Below, in pieces: positions 10,538-22,350 of a stretch of DNA of 64,000 bases. Within the stretch, counting starts at the first letter, position 1. The number at the start of each line of letters is the position of its first letter. Made by a program: the position numbers and the translations under genes. The notes beneath the pieces were generated by a model. That model did not search any database, had not been told where the DNA came from, and saw only the letters and a list, made by a program, of their open reading frames with translations. This DNA is from Pisolithus tinctorius (taxonomy: Eukaryota; Basidiomycota; Agaricomycetes; Boletales; Pisolithaceae): NCBI GenBank assembly GCA_024663395.1, contig JANFAH010000046.1, forward strand, positions 62,001 to 126,000. The letters run 5' to 3'.

Positions 10538-12916
10538 TTATAGACCAAGACCCAGAGCTCTCTTGGTTGGTTGACGAGCTCTAGTTGATTCCTTGCTTGC
10601 CTCTTCACCCTCCTTTGCCATCTTCTGATCAACATCCCCACTGCCTCCCCTTTTTCTTTTCCTCACATCCTTTCTTGTATTCCGGGATTCCTTCATGCCA
10701 CCCCCCTGGGTGGGACAGGAATCCCCTGCACTGACCCCAGTTGTTTCCTGTGCACCAATCCCTCTGCTTGAGCCACCAGAATTCTGCTGCAGTCTTGCAA
10801 CTACCAGCCCCACTGCACCCATAACATCTTCCCCCTTGTGGATATCAAGACCTGAGCCTAGCAAAAAGCCCAGATTAGCAGCTTCAGGGTCATCTGATTC
10901 TATGTCCTGTGCTCTTTTGCACTCCCTCCACAACAAACCAAATCCCAGTACAATGGTAAGACCTTTTTGGGTGGATGCAAACTTTTCACTTTGCAATTGA
11001 TACAGTGCCTTCCAGAAGGAATCCCCATTGCCATGCATCTCCTGGGGCAAATACTGGGCACTCCAGGCCCAAGATGCCCAGACAGGCAGGTTGACTGGTC
11101 CAGCATCAGGTTCCTGTACAAAATGTTTGTTAACCTGGTATTTGAAGAAAGTTTATCACTTACTGTCTCTGGCAAGCCATCTACAAGCTCAACAAGTTCC
11201 TGGTACCTGGGCATGATGCAAAGGGACTTTAAATATTTCACCCTGTCCCCATTGGCATGACAAGCAGGGCTGGATTCATGAGGGGTATCTTCAGATGGGG
11301 CCCTCCCAGAGTCAAGGATATCCTGGGCCCCTGATGAAGTTGCTATAGGGGTCATACCAGCCCCACCAATTTCTTCCCCTAAATCTGAGGGCTTGGCCTC
11401 CACCCCAGCTTCACTGTCCTCCCCAGGGCTCATCCACTCTCTCTTTTTGGATGGGGTTTTCCTGTTCCAGGGCCTTCCCAATGGCTCGTCCTCCTTTTTG
11501 CACTTGATGAATGAAACAATCACCTTATCCTCCTCCTCTTGGGAATTCCAATGATTCCAAAGCATCCACATGTCGGCCTTGGTCCATTTTGAAGGATCTT
11601 TCATCATGAATCCTTCTGGGATGGAATCGGAACTCAGATACTCCAAATGGGACTTGATAAGCAGGCCCCAGGGAACCTTGGCCTTGGGCTTCCCTGTAAA
11701 CTTTGCTATGTTTCCAACTTCCATCAACAACTGTAGATGCACTTGACAATCAAGAACATACCATAGGCAGCCTGGAAGACCATTCTTGCCAAACTCTGCT
11801 GGACCTTGAGTTTCTGACCAGTCCAAGCTGGTACCTCTGGGTTTCCTTCATCATCCAAGGCTATCTCCACCTTTGGATTCTCATCATTCAAATCTTCCTC
11901 AGCTGAGTATGGAATCAACCTAGGTACACATATTACATTGATCACCAATGTTTATCACTTACCAGCTTCAGTCAAAAGATAATTGGTTAACATTTGCTCT
12001 CCCTTTAGAACCCAATCCTTGGTGGGCTCTGAAGACTCTGAGAAGGCCTTCTTCCCATCAGGGGGTTGTGTTTCAAAGCTAGGTTTCTTCATTAGCATTG
12101 GATAGACAAGGTAAAGGGGAACCTACACTGCCATCTTGATCTGAGAATCAGTAGTCTCATGAGCCAGAAACATCACTATATTTGACCCCATGGTCCTCCT
12201 GACTGTTTCAGTAAAGTCTCTGGCCATGTTGGGAAAATTTTTTCTCCTGTACCTGAATTATTGCATGATTAGTATAAGACATTTGAAGTAGACCAGCACT
12301 GACAATTCATGAGTTTCTTTTGGAGCTCCCAACTTATTCCACTTGGAAGCAGCCCTCCCTGCTTCAGCCTTCTTGTCATCTGCAAGAGACTCCCACCACT
12401 GTTGGATGATTTTGGTCCTCTGACCTATGGTCTTGGGGTCCTTGGTGTCCCTCCTCTCCCTATCATAGGCATCCATGTCCTCTTTGAAGAGCTGCTGGGA
12501 GGCAGTAAAATCAGTGAAGGGTTTTCTGTAATTTCCAGCCTTGGTAGGTCTGGTCCTCTCCTCTCTGCCATCCTCATCCTCACCAGTCCCAGGCTGCTCC
12601 TTCCTCTTGTCTGTTGCAGCCAGGATGCTCTCAATGATGTGTTCCTCATCATCCTGGTCTTCAGGGTCTAGTTCTGGCAAAAACACCCTTCTGATGGCCT
12701 AAATACACTTGAGATATGTGAAACTTGATGAAAAAGATACCCTACCACTCTCAAGTTCTGGGGCAATTCCACAGATCCTGAAGATGCTTGCTGAAGGATC
12801 TGGGATTTCACATCAGCCAGGATCTGGGCCCTGAGGTCAGGATTCCCTCGGGCATCTGTGTACTGCTCCACATAGGAGGACAGCAGATCAGAGTAGACTT
12901 CAGACCAATCAGCCAT
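10538..12916 (-). CDS. KDZ companion gene, HMG-like (copy A)
   Basis: Counterpart of the copy B gene at 55777-58155, where the structure is described. Start ATG at 12916-12914; stop at 10540-10538. It differs from copy B by at least two residues: Gly against Glu in the segment VSAGDSCPTQ near 10730, and Glu against Lys in ASKESTRA near 10590. Several introns; the junctions in the middle third are not all resolved. Function unknown; its constant place downstream of the transposase suggests an accessory role in transposition. Confidence 0.7.
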
Positions 12917-13149
12917 GAGAGAATAGAATCAGGGGGATAATTAGCAGCACAGATGATGGAGGTTGGAAGCAAGGTGAAAATTTTTCAGCCTTTCCCAATT
13001 TAGGCAGGAGGTTGAAGTTTTCGGCCATCACTCTTTTAGGAAAGGTACCATTATGGTATGATTGTTTTGATGTATTTGCTATTCACTTTGATTCAGATAC
13101 CAAGTGCAAAGCAAGGGTAATCGGAAAACTATACACATATACCCATGTT

Positions 13150-16100
13150 CTAAATACAATCCATTTGTTTACCTTGGAACATCAATTGGGCCTTTTTGGA
13201 AAAGTCAGTCCACAACACTATCTGCTTATGAGCATAAGCCTTTTTCCCTGGTTCCAACAATTGTAGAGCCCTTTTCTCCCATATGTCCTTCTGGAACTCA
13301 AACCATAAGATGGCCCAAACCATCTCATGCCTCACCAATGACAATTCTTCTTTCCACCTGTCCCTTCTTGCCCTTGCTTTGAGCCAGTTGATCCTGTAAA
13401 CTGCCCCACAATTTATTGGTGAGATTTTTTTCGAGTAGTATTAACACTTACACTCCTCCATTAAACCCCCCTTCTCAGCATTCAGTTGACCCTGTTCACC
13501 ATCCATCATCCAAAACCATGCCATTTTGCTGGTTCCCTGCCCAAACCGGTTCTCCTCTGTAACATCCTTACTCACTGCCAGGTCCTGGGGCTGAATAGCC
13601 TGATATCTTTGTCCAATCTCTTGATTGGGTTCCAACTGGAGAATGGCCTGCCTTGCCCTCTGATAACTTCTGACCTGCTTGTTTATCCGAGCCACCACTT
13701 TTTGGATGTCCTGCTTGGTTCTTGTACCTTCCCTAGTTGATTGTGCACTGCGGAAGTTCTGTCTGTATAACATTGCCTTGTGTCCAAGGTTGGTTCGGAG
13801 CTGGTCTAGACAATCATTAGCTTGCCCAATCCTGAGTTCCATTTCTTCTTTGAGGAGGTCATGAAGGCCAAGCTCCATCAGTTTGGTTGCTCCAATGGAT
13901 GAGGGCATCCATATACTCATGAGCTCAGCAGGTAGCTCCTCTCCTTCTTCTGTAGCCTCCCAATCCTCATCATCTTCCCAGTACTCTCCATTGTCATCAA
14001 TTTCTTCACCTTGCCCAAGGAATGCTGGATCATCCTGGGGTATGAAGACATCGTCCACCTCCAAACCTTTGAGAAATGCCTGGCTGGTGCCATGGAATTT
14101 GTCAATCCTGGCAGAAAGTCTTTTTCTTTTCTCTGAGACTTTGATTTCTTGTCTGGTAGACATGTGGCTCTGTCTAAGCTCAGATCTTAGCTGGTCCCTG
14201 CAGGTCTGGTTAGCAACCTATTGCTTCTGGAAACCACAGACCATACTGTGCATCCTCTATGCTAATTCCTTCCACAAGCCAAGCCACAGAACCATGGCTC
14301 CCTGGGGACACAGGTGGATTTTTCATGAGCTTTAACTGCACTTCACCCATGGTAGGGGCTACAGGCCATCAGACATGCCCAGGGTTTCTTAGGAACATAC
14401 TGACCTTTTTCCCCTTTCAACAAATAAATGTCTAGGGAATCACCTCGATTTGCTTCTGCCTCAAGAACATCTGACTCCCATTGGGCAAGTTGGCCAGGGT
14501 CTAGAACAGCTGTCAACTGCTCATATGCCTGATTCATTTCTTCTAGGCACTTGTGTGAGGTCTTGTATTTTTTCAACAGTGCAGGAACTGAGATGTACAG
14601 GGTAAATTAACTTCTCTTTGAAGAAAAGGTCTCTCACCCATGTTGACAATTTTTTTCCAGTTAGAATCTCTCATATGGTCATCATACACTTCTTGTCTGT
14701 GGGCCTGAGTCATAGACCTTGCAGTGGGAGAGATCTTATTGAATGGAGCCCACAATGTCTCCAAAATTTCACCATCCAGATGACCAGCACCCTTGATAAA
14801 GTTGAGGCTATATCTTGGAAAGCAAGAGAGTTTGTGGGCAGCAAGATGAAACTTCCCCACAGCAGGAATGATTTCCAGGGAGGGAGGGAGATGGAGAGAG
14901 CAGCTGGATTTTACCTGACTCTGGAAGTTAATACTCCACTGGCACCCAACATCATAAATGACAAGGGCCTTTGTGATGCTTTCTGAATGATAATCAAGAG
15001 CACTGCAGATGGAGTAATCTGTGTTCATGTACCTAGCACAAAATGAGTTCCAAAGGCTTCCAGTACATCCATCAGGTCCACTCACTTTTCCCCTTTCTGA
15101 AAGTCCACCACAGAATGGGGAACAAAGCAACCATGCCGAGCACAGGCTGTGGCACCAATCCCAGTGGACCGGAGATTGGACTTGTTAATATTAGCAGCAT
15201 TGATTGCCCTGTGATTGCTGCAGGTGGATCTCTACCAGTACAGTGGGTCATTTAAACTCCATGACCTTGGGACAACTCACCTCCTTGTTATCCAAAGACT
15301 GCTCAAGATGGGCCTGGTAGGGCTTTTCAGCAACCATGTAACCAGTTCCATCTGATAATGACACATCCAACTCAGGCTTGTTCATTTTCATATGCTGAGC
15401 AGTGAAGTTGCCATCCATGACGTATTGCCTCATTATGGTATCACTAAGGGGGGAGGGGAGTTAGAAATCAAAACCCTACAGATTATCACTCCATACCTGT
15501 CATATTGGGTTTTCCAATCTGGAGGTAAATTAATACCTGGTTGTGGGCAGGCAGGACAAAAGAGTGCAAGTTCTCCTTGTCTAGGATCTTGTTCTTTATC
15601 ATGACCAAAGCCAAACCATTTCCTATGTTTCAAATCCCTCCACAGTCTGGAAACCCTCATCAGCTCTCGGTACCTGTCCTAATTGGAAATGAATGCATTA
15701 ATAGAACCCCCTAAGAGCAAATAGTGCATGGCACTCAACTGGTATACAGTCAGGAAATGCATTGTTGGTGAACCTCTTCAGCTTCTGATAGAAACTCATA
15801 GCTGAAGTCTTGCATTCCAGGGCATCAATGAGAAAGTGATTAAGAACATCAAAGGTGAAAGCAGTCTTGGGCTTTGTTATACTGGCTGGAAAGAGTCTTT
15901 CCCTGAGTAAATCAAGGTGCCAGTCCATTGGATCTGACCCAGGGCAATTGCACCAAGAAATCTCATGAGTGAAAATTCCTTCTGTGTGCACTATGGTCAT
16001 TTTTGATCTGAAGGATCTCCTGCTACCAGAGGTTAACATGGAGGCTACAGGATATGACTGCCATTGACCTGTAATTGGGAGGCCCTTCCCCAGAAGTATA

Positions 16101-16751
16101 GCCCAACTCCTCTGAGTCTGGATCCTGATTCTGTCTGTTTTGAGGGCAAGGACGACCCCCATGGCCAATGTGCCAAAGGAACCCAAGTGCCATCAAAGAG
16201 GTAGCCTGGTAATGAGTAGCATTCCATCTTTGTACCTTGTGGAATGGAAGATTTTGATGCACTTTCACAGCACAAGGACCACACCAGGCATGCACACCAA
16301 TGCAGGACATGCATCTGATACTTCCTTCTGCCTGACAGCACTGCTCACATATCCCCCCCTTAGCCAGCTGCTCTCCCTCGAGAATGACTTTGAGATATTC
16401 TGCTCTCCAAGGCAGCCATTCTCTGATGAAATCATTTTGACTCTAGGGGATAATTTAGCCAATGCAGTATCAGGCAAAACTTCCCACCTTGGTAACCCTC
16501 CTAGTATTTGGGGTATCTTCCTCATCATTCCAGTCCAAGGTAGGCATGTCAAAGGAGTCTGGGACAACATTTTGGGAGCCTATTGTCCTGGGGGTCCTTG
16601 GAGTTGAAGGTTGACTCTGAGATGGGAGGTAGAGGTGTCTAGCATCCACCTCCTTGTAGGTGTCCTTTCCTCTCCGGGTTTTAGTGACTTCAAATTTATA
16701 CAAACCTCCTGCAGAGCTTTTGCCAAGGACTTTGGTTCTACGACGACGCAT
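13150..16751 (-). CDS. CxC/KDZ transposase (copy A)
   Basis: Mirror of the copy B gene at 51943-55543 (about 1025 residues, 11 exons), with start ATG at 16751-16749. The CxC cysteine cluster is encoded near 16370-16160. The catalytic-core YDVGCQW motif lies near 14950 and the GHLDGEILETLW motif near 14780. No disabling change relative to copy B was noticed, so both copies may encode a full transposase. It lies between the TET/JBP gene (145 bp upstream) and the companion gene (234 bp downstream), all on the same strand. Confidence 0.88.
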
Positions 16752-16895
16752 GATTGAGCACAGGAAGAGTCAAAAGCAAGGTTTTCAGCTGTATTGAAAA
16801 TTTTTCATCCCCAAAACAACACCACACAAGTCCAGAACAAGGTTATCAAATGTATTTAAAATATTTGTACCCAAAAATTGCCACTAAAATGTGTT

Positions 16896-18242
16896 TTAAG
16901 TGTATCTGACAGCCAACCCAAGAATGTCCTTTTGGGTAGTCCATGCTGGTCTTGTGACCTTGAGTCGGTCATGTACTTTGTCCTTCATATAATGCACCAA
17001 TGCAATTCTTTCTCCCTTCTCCCACTTTGGCACAGAATGTTGAAGGATTTTTCCTGATAGGAAAATCATGGTGCCTGGGGAATAAGCCAGTTCGGCCCCC
17101 AGATCTGGAATAAGGAATTTAGCATTGTGAGAACCCAGGCTCACTAATGAATCCAGAAGGGTTGGGGTGGATGTGACATCTCGGTGAGAGGGAGTTTCCT
17201 GATTGACAATAATATCAATGTTGGTATAGACCGATGGCCAATCCAGGGATATCTCATTCTCCACCCTGCCAGCCTTGGCCAACATTGCTTGATCACCAGC
17301 CCTGGCCATATCTGGCAATGAGACCTTTGCTATATTGCTCCAGAAGTGTTCCACATAAGAAATCTTGAGCAGCCATTCCCTATTGGCTTTCTGTTTGAGG
17401 GATGTGCTTTGATAGAGTGTATCAACCAACCTCTTTAAATTTGTCAGCCCCTACCATGGAAATCACAGCACCTGGACAAACCTCATGAGCCTGTTGGAAT
17501 GTGGCAGGAGACATGGAAATCCTGCCATGTCCATACATGACTTGGTCAACAGGCTGATGCTTATGGCCATATCAGTTTGTTAAGCTTGCTTTTGTCTTTT
17601 GGCTTGTTCTTGGGCTCAGTCTGAAGATTGTCTTTTATGGAAAGGAGAAGGGAATTGAGAAGTTCCTATGATATAAAAGCTGTAGTGAAGGGTTGTCAGA
17701 GAATGAAAACACTCACTATCCGTGCATCTGGGACAATACCAGGCAGATACCATACTATCACCCTGCCATGCACATCCAGAACTGTGGCAGGAGCATTGAT
17801 ATACCCAATTTTTGGGTTTTCAAAATGGATGGTCCTGTCCTTGGCATGCACCAATGGTTCAGAAAACCTGTCTGCATCCCAATGCAACACATCTATTAAG
17901 GGTCAGACTTGGATCACTTGGAATTGTTGTGGAAATCACCTACAGGGATTGAGGATGGCATGTGTAATGACTGCGGATGCCAGCCTAACTTCCAAAGATG
18001 TAATAGCATCTGAAGTTAGACCAGATTCCCCTTGCAATGTTGCCCTGACTTGGGTTAACTCAGCCAAGGATCGAAGTCTATTATCCAACTAAATACATAG
18101 CAAGTGTAGCATCACTGCTTATGGCTTACCTTGGCTTCCTGAGCTGGTGATTTGAGAAAATAGAGCTGGAAGAGATCATAGGGACTGTTCCAAAGGCAGC
18201 CTTCAGCATTCCAACCACCATTGTATGCAGGGAATCATCCAT
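16896..18242 (-). CDS. TET/JBP-type 2OG-Fe(II) dioxygenase (copy A), one unresolved junction
   Basis: Mirror of 50453-51798. The C-terminal exon (17432-16896) carries the catalytic core: NQETPSHRDVTS with the HxD metal ligands, the distal histidine in GKILQHSV, and GERIALVHYM with the probable 2-oxoglutarate arginine. Upstream exons encode the VLDVHGRVIVWYLP strand and the GHGRISMSPATFQQAHE block typical of the family. Near 17575 this copy has one extra C compared with B, and the frame cannot be joined by an ordinary intron in either copy, so activity is uncertain. Confidence 0.8.
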
Positions 18243-19770
18243 GATGATGTGGGGGGTGTTGGAAAAGTCAAAGGAAAATTTTTCAACCGCAAGAAAAATA
18301 GTTAAAAATCACTCAGTACATAAGTAGGAAGTTATTCTCCACAAGGGACCTTGCTTGACTTGGGGGAAGATCCAGAATCCAGAAACCCAACTTAGTCTAC
18401 TAGATACACCATGTTTCTTGAAACATCTAGTCATGTAAGCAGGGGCCTGGAATGGTGCAATCAAACTCAGCAGCAGTTGAACTCCAAGTCAATCCAGTCC
18501 AGCAATCTCTTGAGCATCATGGGAAACCATGGAACACCAATACTAATCTAGCAATCTAGCAACATCCAACAGCTAGGAACACATCCAGACAGCATTTGAA
18601 GGGAAGATGTTGGGTTGCTAGTAATGCCATTGGCAAGCTCTTGAGCATCAAAGGGAAACCTTGCTTAAGAAGATCAGCCATGGAACACCAGTGCTAATCT
18701 AGCACCATCCACCAGCCAGGCAGACTGACATGAAACAATACACCAAGTCATTTGCTAAGGTTAGGGTTAGAAGCAGACTTGCATGAAGAAATACACCAAG
18801 TCTTATGCTAGGGTTAGGGTTAGCACATGCTTCATTCAAAAAAAGAAGCATAGATTCCCACACAGCATTCAAATCCAATCAAAGCAGTGACATTTACAAG
18901 GTCATACATAAATTCAACTACAGTTACAATTTCAACTACAAAGGTATAATGGTTTCATAAGAAACCAAGGCTTGCCTGCATTCCAGAGGGGGCCCTCCTC
19001 CAGAAGTACAGTTGGGCCAATAAAAACCATCCTCAATTCAACCAAGTTCCCAAAAAAGCGCACAAAAGCTGATAACAAAGATCCTAAAAACACATTAGCA
19101 TCAACACAACTTTGCAAAGTTCACATACCTGAGGTGCACTCTTTATTCACCAGGAGTCAAAGACAAACAGCTCTAGAAAGTTTATGTCAGTACAACATAG
19201 ATTATACAGAAGTTGAATACTCACTACACCAAAGCCTGACCAACTAGCTACTACCAATATATACCAACACATACCACACAAAAAAACGTCATAGGCTGAC
19301 CCACACAGGTGGGTACAGACCAAATAAAACGTCATAAGCTGACCTACAATGTAGGTACAGACTAGCCCCCAGATCCCATGAGCTGGCCTACAATGTAGGC
19401 ACAGACTATTCCCCCAGACCCAACATATTACCCAACAACCAAAAATTGCGCTGGCCAAGCACAATCTAAGGTCAAGGGTAGCCCCTCCCTACATCCTGTA
19501 GCTGCAGACTACAGTCAATAGTGAGGCGCCAAGGATGCTGCAAAGTAACGGTAATCAAGTAATGTGAAAATTCTGGGATCAGAGGTGCCACTTACCTTAT
19601 GACAGCCGAGACGACGGGCTGAGATAAAAACGAAGATGACGTAGCACAGAAAACGGGAAAGAGAGAGGGGGAAAGGAGATGGAGATGGAGGGAGAGGGAG
19701 GACGACGGAGGGGAAGCGTCACATCAGCAGAGAAACGCAGTAAGGGAAAAAATATGCCACTGACTGGGGG
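18243..19770 (-). other. Leader between promoter and TET/JBP gene (copy A)
   Basis: No convincing coding region. It holds two TTAGGG-type stretches (about 18768-18776 and 18808-18824), three hairpin units (about 19298-19400) and a probable leader intron, all mirrored in copy B at 48940-50452. Confidence 0.5.
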
Positions 19771-19772
19771 GG

Positions 19773-19781
19773 ATTTATATA
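19773..19781 (-). promoter_or_regulatory. TATA box of the transposase-side operon-like gene row (copy A)
   Basis: TATATAAAT on the minus strand, the counterpart of 48930-48938. It is followed by a CT-rich stretch usual at fungal transcription starts. Confidence 0.6.
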
Positions 19782-20459
19782 CTTGAGTCTTATGTACCGT
19801 TGTTTGGCCACAGTCCAACTAGCGAGGTCGCCGTCAATGTCACGTTCTCGGCCTCGGCGCGTGTTCAGTTGCCGTGAGTGCCGGCAACTTCCTCTGAGTC
19901 AGTACCGCGTGTCGTACTATACATCGCGAATAGCGATGTCACATGACTCCACTGTCACCGGATTCGGCTTCTATATACTAAATACTAAATGTTCGCTTGA
20001 CATTCTCGTAATTGCATTGTCGAGCCGAGCAAGCACTCCCTCGTGCCAGTTGGCTGAGCGGTAGTGGTGGCTTACCCTTGGGATTTCACAGAAAATGTAT
20101 TGTAGTAGCACTACCGGATCATTTAATACATGTAGTCACTTATTGAAACCGGAAATCGGCCTAGCGGCGACGGACCACTCCGTATATAGTCCTACGTAAT
20201 GTTCCAGAGACGCATCCGAAGTACGGGTAGACACGTGTGATAATCATGACAGCCGTGACTGTTGTTCATGTCACAATTAAGGTTGTGTCCAAGATTATCA
20301 TAGGTCTCACTACGTGACCTGTCCAAAATCGAGATCTGTGCATCCGAGTATCCGGATTGACACGGTCTTTTGCTCCTCTCCTCTTGCCACACAGTGTCTC
20401 CCTCACCGACCGTCGTTGCGTTATCCCACTCTCTGGCCCCGCTGCGTCTCAGCGAAATT

Positions 20460-22060
20460 TTTGGTACGTCGTCGTCCTCTGGATCTCTCGCGCCTCTCCC
20501 TCTCTAAACACAAAATAGGTACGTCGTGCCGCGTCTCCCTTCAAAAAAAAAAACAAAAAAGGTATGTTGTCGAACCTCTCATGGCTTCAACACTCACATC
20601 ACACACCAGGACGCTGCCATTCTTCTCAGTCTATTGCGCGTTGTTCAGTGTCCCATACTACTCACAAAGCCCGTTCATTAAAAAGAAGGTAAGTAGCTCG
20701 CAGCGTCCCTCTACAACTCACAAAACACCCCCCTCCTCTCGCCGGGTCTCATCCAAAAAACAGGTATGTCATCCCAGTGCACAGCGTCTCTCTACCACTC
20801 ACAGAACACCCTCTCACCTTGTCTCATCCACAAAACAGGTATGTCGTCCTACTTCCCGGCGTCCCTCTACCACTCACAAAAACACCCCCTTGCCGTGCTT
20901 ATCCAAAAAAAAGGTATGTCGTCCCAACTTTGCGGCATCCCTCTACAACTCACAGAACACCCCCTCGCCGTGCCTTATCAAAAAAACAAAAGGTAAGTCG
21001 TCCCAGGTCGCGGCGTCCCTCTACCACTCACAGAACACCCCCTCGCCATGCTCATCCAAAAAAAAAGGTATGTCATCCCAGCTTCGCGGCGTCCCTCTAC
21101 AACTCACAGAACACCCCCTCGCCGTGCCTTATCCAAAAAAAAGGTAAGTCGTCCCAGGTCACGGCGTCCCTCTACCACTCACAGAACACCTCCTCGCCGT
21201 GCCTCATCCAAAAAAAGGTACGTCGTCCCAGCTCGCGGCGTCCCTCTACCACTCACAAAACACCCACAGAACACCCCCTCGCCGTGCCTTATCAAAAAAC
21301 AAAAGGTAAGTCGTCCCAGGTCGCGGCATCCCTCTACCACTCACAGAACACCCCCTCGCCGTGCTCATCCAAAAAAAAAAGGTATGTCGTCCCAGCTTCA
21401 CGGCATCCCTCTACAACTGACAGAACACCCCCTCGCCGTGCCTCATCCAAAAAAAAGGTACGTCGTCCCAGCTCGCGCAGCGTCCCTCTACAACTCACAA
21501 AACACCCACAGACCACCCCCTCGCCGTGCTCATCCAAAAAAAAAGGTGTGTTGACCCAGCTTCGCGGCGTCCCCCTACAACTCACAGAACACTCCCTCGC
21601 CGTGCTCATCCAAAAAAAAAGGTATGTCATCCCAGCTTCGCGGCATCCCTCTACAACTCACAGAACACCCCCTTGCCGTGCCTCATCCAAAAAAAAGGTA
21701 CGTCGTCCCAGCTCGTGCAGCGTCCCTCTACAACTCACAAAACACCCACAGACCACCCCCTCGCCGTGCTCATCCAAAAAAAAAGGTGTGTTGTCCCAGC
21801 TTCGCGGCGTCCCTCTACAACTCACAGAACACCCCCTCGCCGTGCCTTATCAAAAAAAAAAAGGTATGTCGTCCCAGGTCGTGGCATCCCTCTACCACTC
21901 ACAGAACACCCCCTTGCTGTGTCTCATCCTACAAAAGGTATGTTGTCCCAGTTCCTGGTGTCCCTGTACCACTCACAAAACACACTAGTAGGCTATCAAT
22001 TCATATCTCCCTCCTGCCACACTGCATCTCCCTTGCTGTGTCTCATCCAATAAGGTATGT
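20460..22060 (+). repeat. Central minisatellite of intron-like units (copy A)
   Basis: Roughly 20 units of about 75 bp (some about 87). Each starts GGTATGT, GGTAAGT, GGTACGT or GGTGTGT after a run of A. It continues through CGTCCCAG...GGCGTCCCTCTAC, then ACTCACAGAACACCCCCTC and GCCGTGC. Every unit thus holds a splice-donor consensus, a CTCAC/CTAC branch-like site and a CACAG acceptor. Long open frames cross the array (for example 20777-21988), encoding Lys/Pro/Ser/Arg repeats, but several frames are open at once and I do not regard them as genes. Confidence 0.75.
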
Positions 22061-22350
22061 TGTTGGACTTCTACTTCATGGTGTCCAGATGATACTTACA
22101 TATCACCCTCTTTGGTCTGCTTATCCAGTGCCCAGTGTTGTGTAGTTGCATACATTGGCTTGTCTTTTCCATAAATATGTAGATATCTATCCCTGCTGCA
22201 TGATATATGTACTAAACTAAATGCATTTATTGTTATCTTACTGCTTGTCCCCTACACCTTTTGTGTCTTGTAAAGATAATAAGGTATGCTACTGTTCCCT
22301 TCTGTGTCATATGTTGCTGCCACTCACTAATATTGGCATAATACACTCAG

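Noticed and set aside
16265..16570. Plus/minus shadow frames over the transposase and TET/JBP exons
   Set aside because: They are opposite-strand or out-of-frame readings of the conserved exons.
20030..20080. tRNA-like stretch with TTGGCTGAGCGGTAG
   Set aside because: It resembles an A box, but no B box or cloverleaf pairing follows.
20777..21988. 403-codon Lys/Pro/Ser-rich frame through the central array
   Set aside because: Multiple overlapping frames are open, frames shift with poly-A length between copies A and B, and each unit contains splice-like signals instead.
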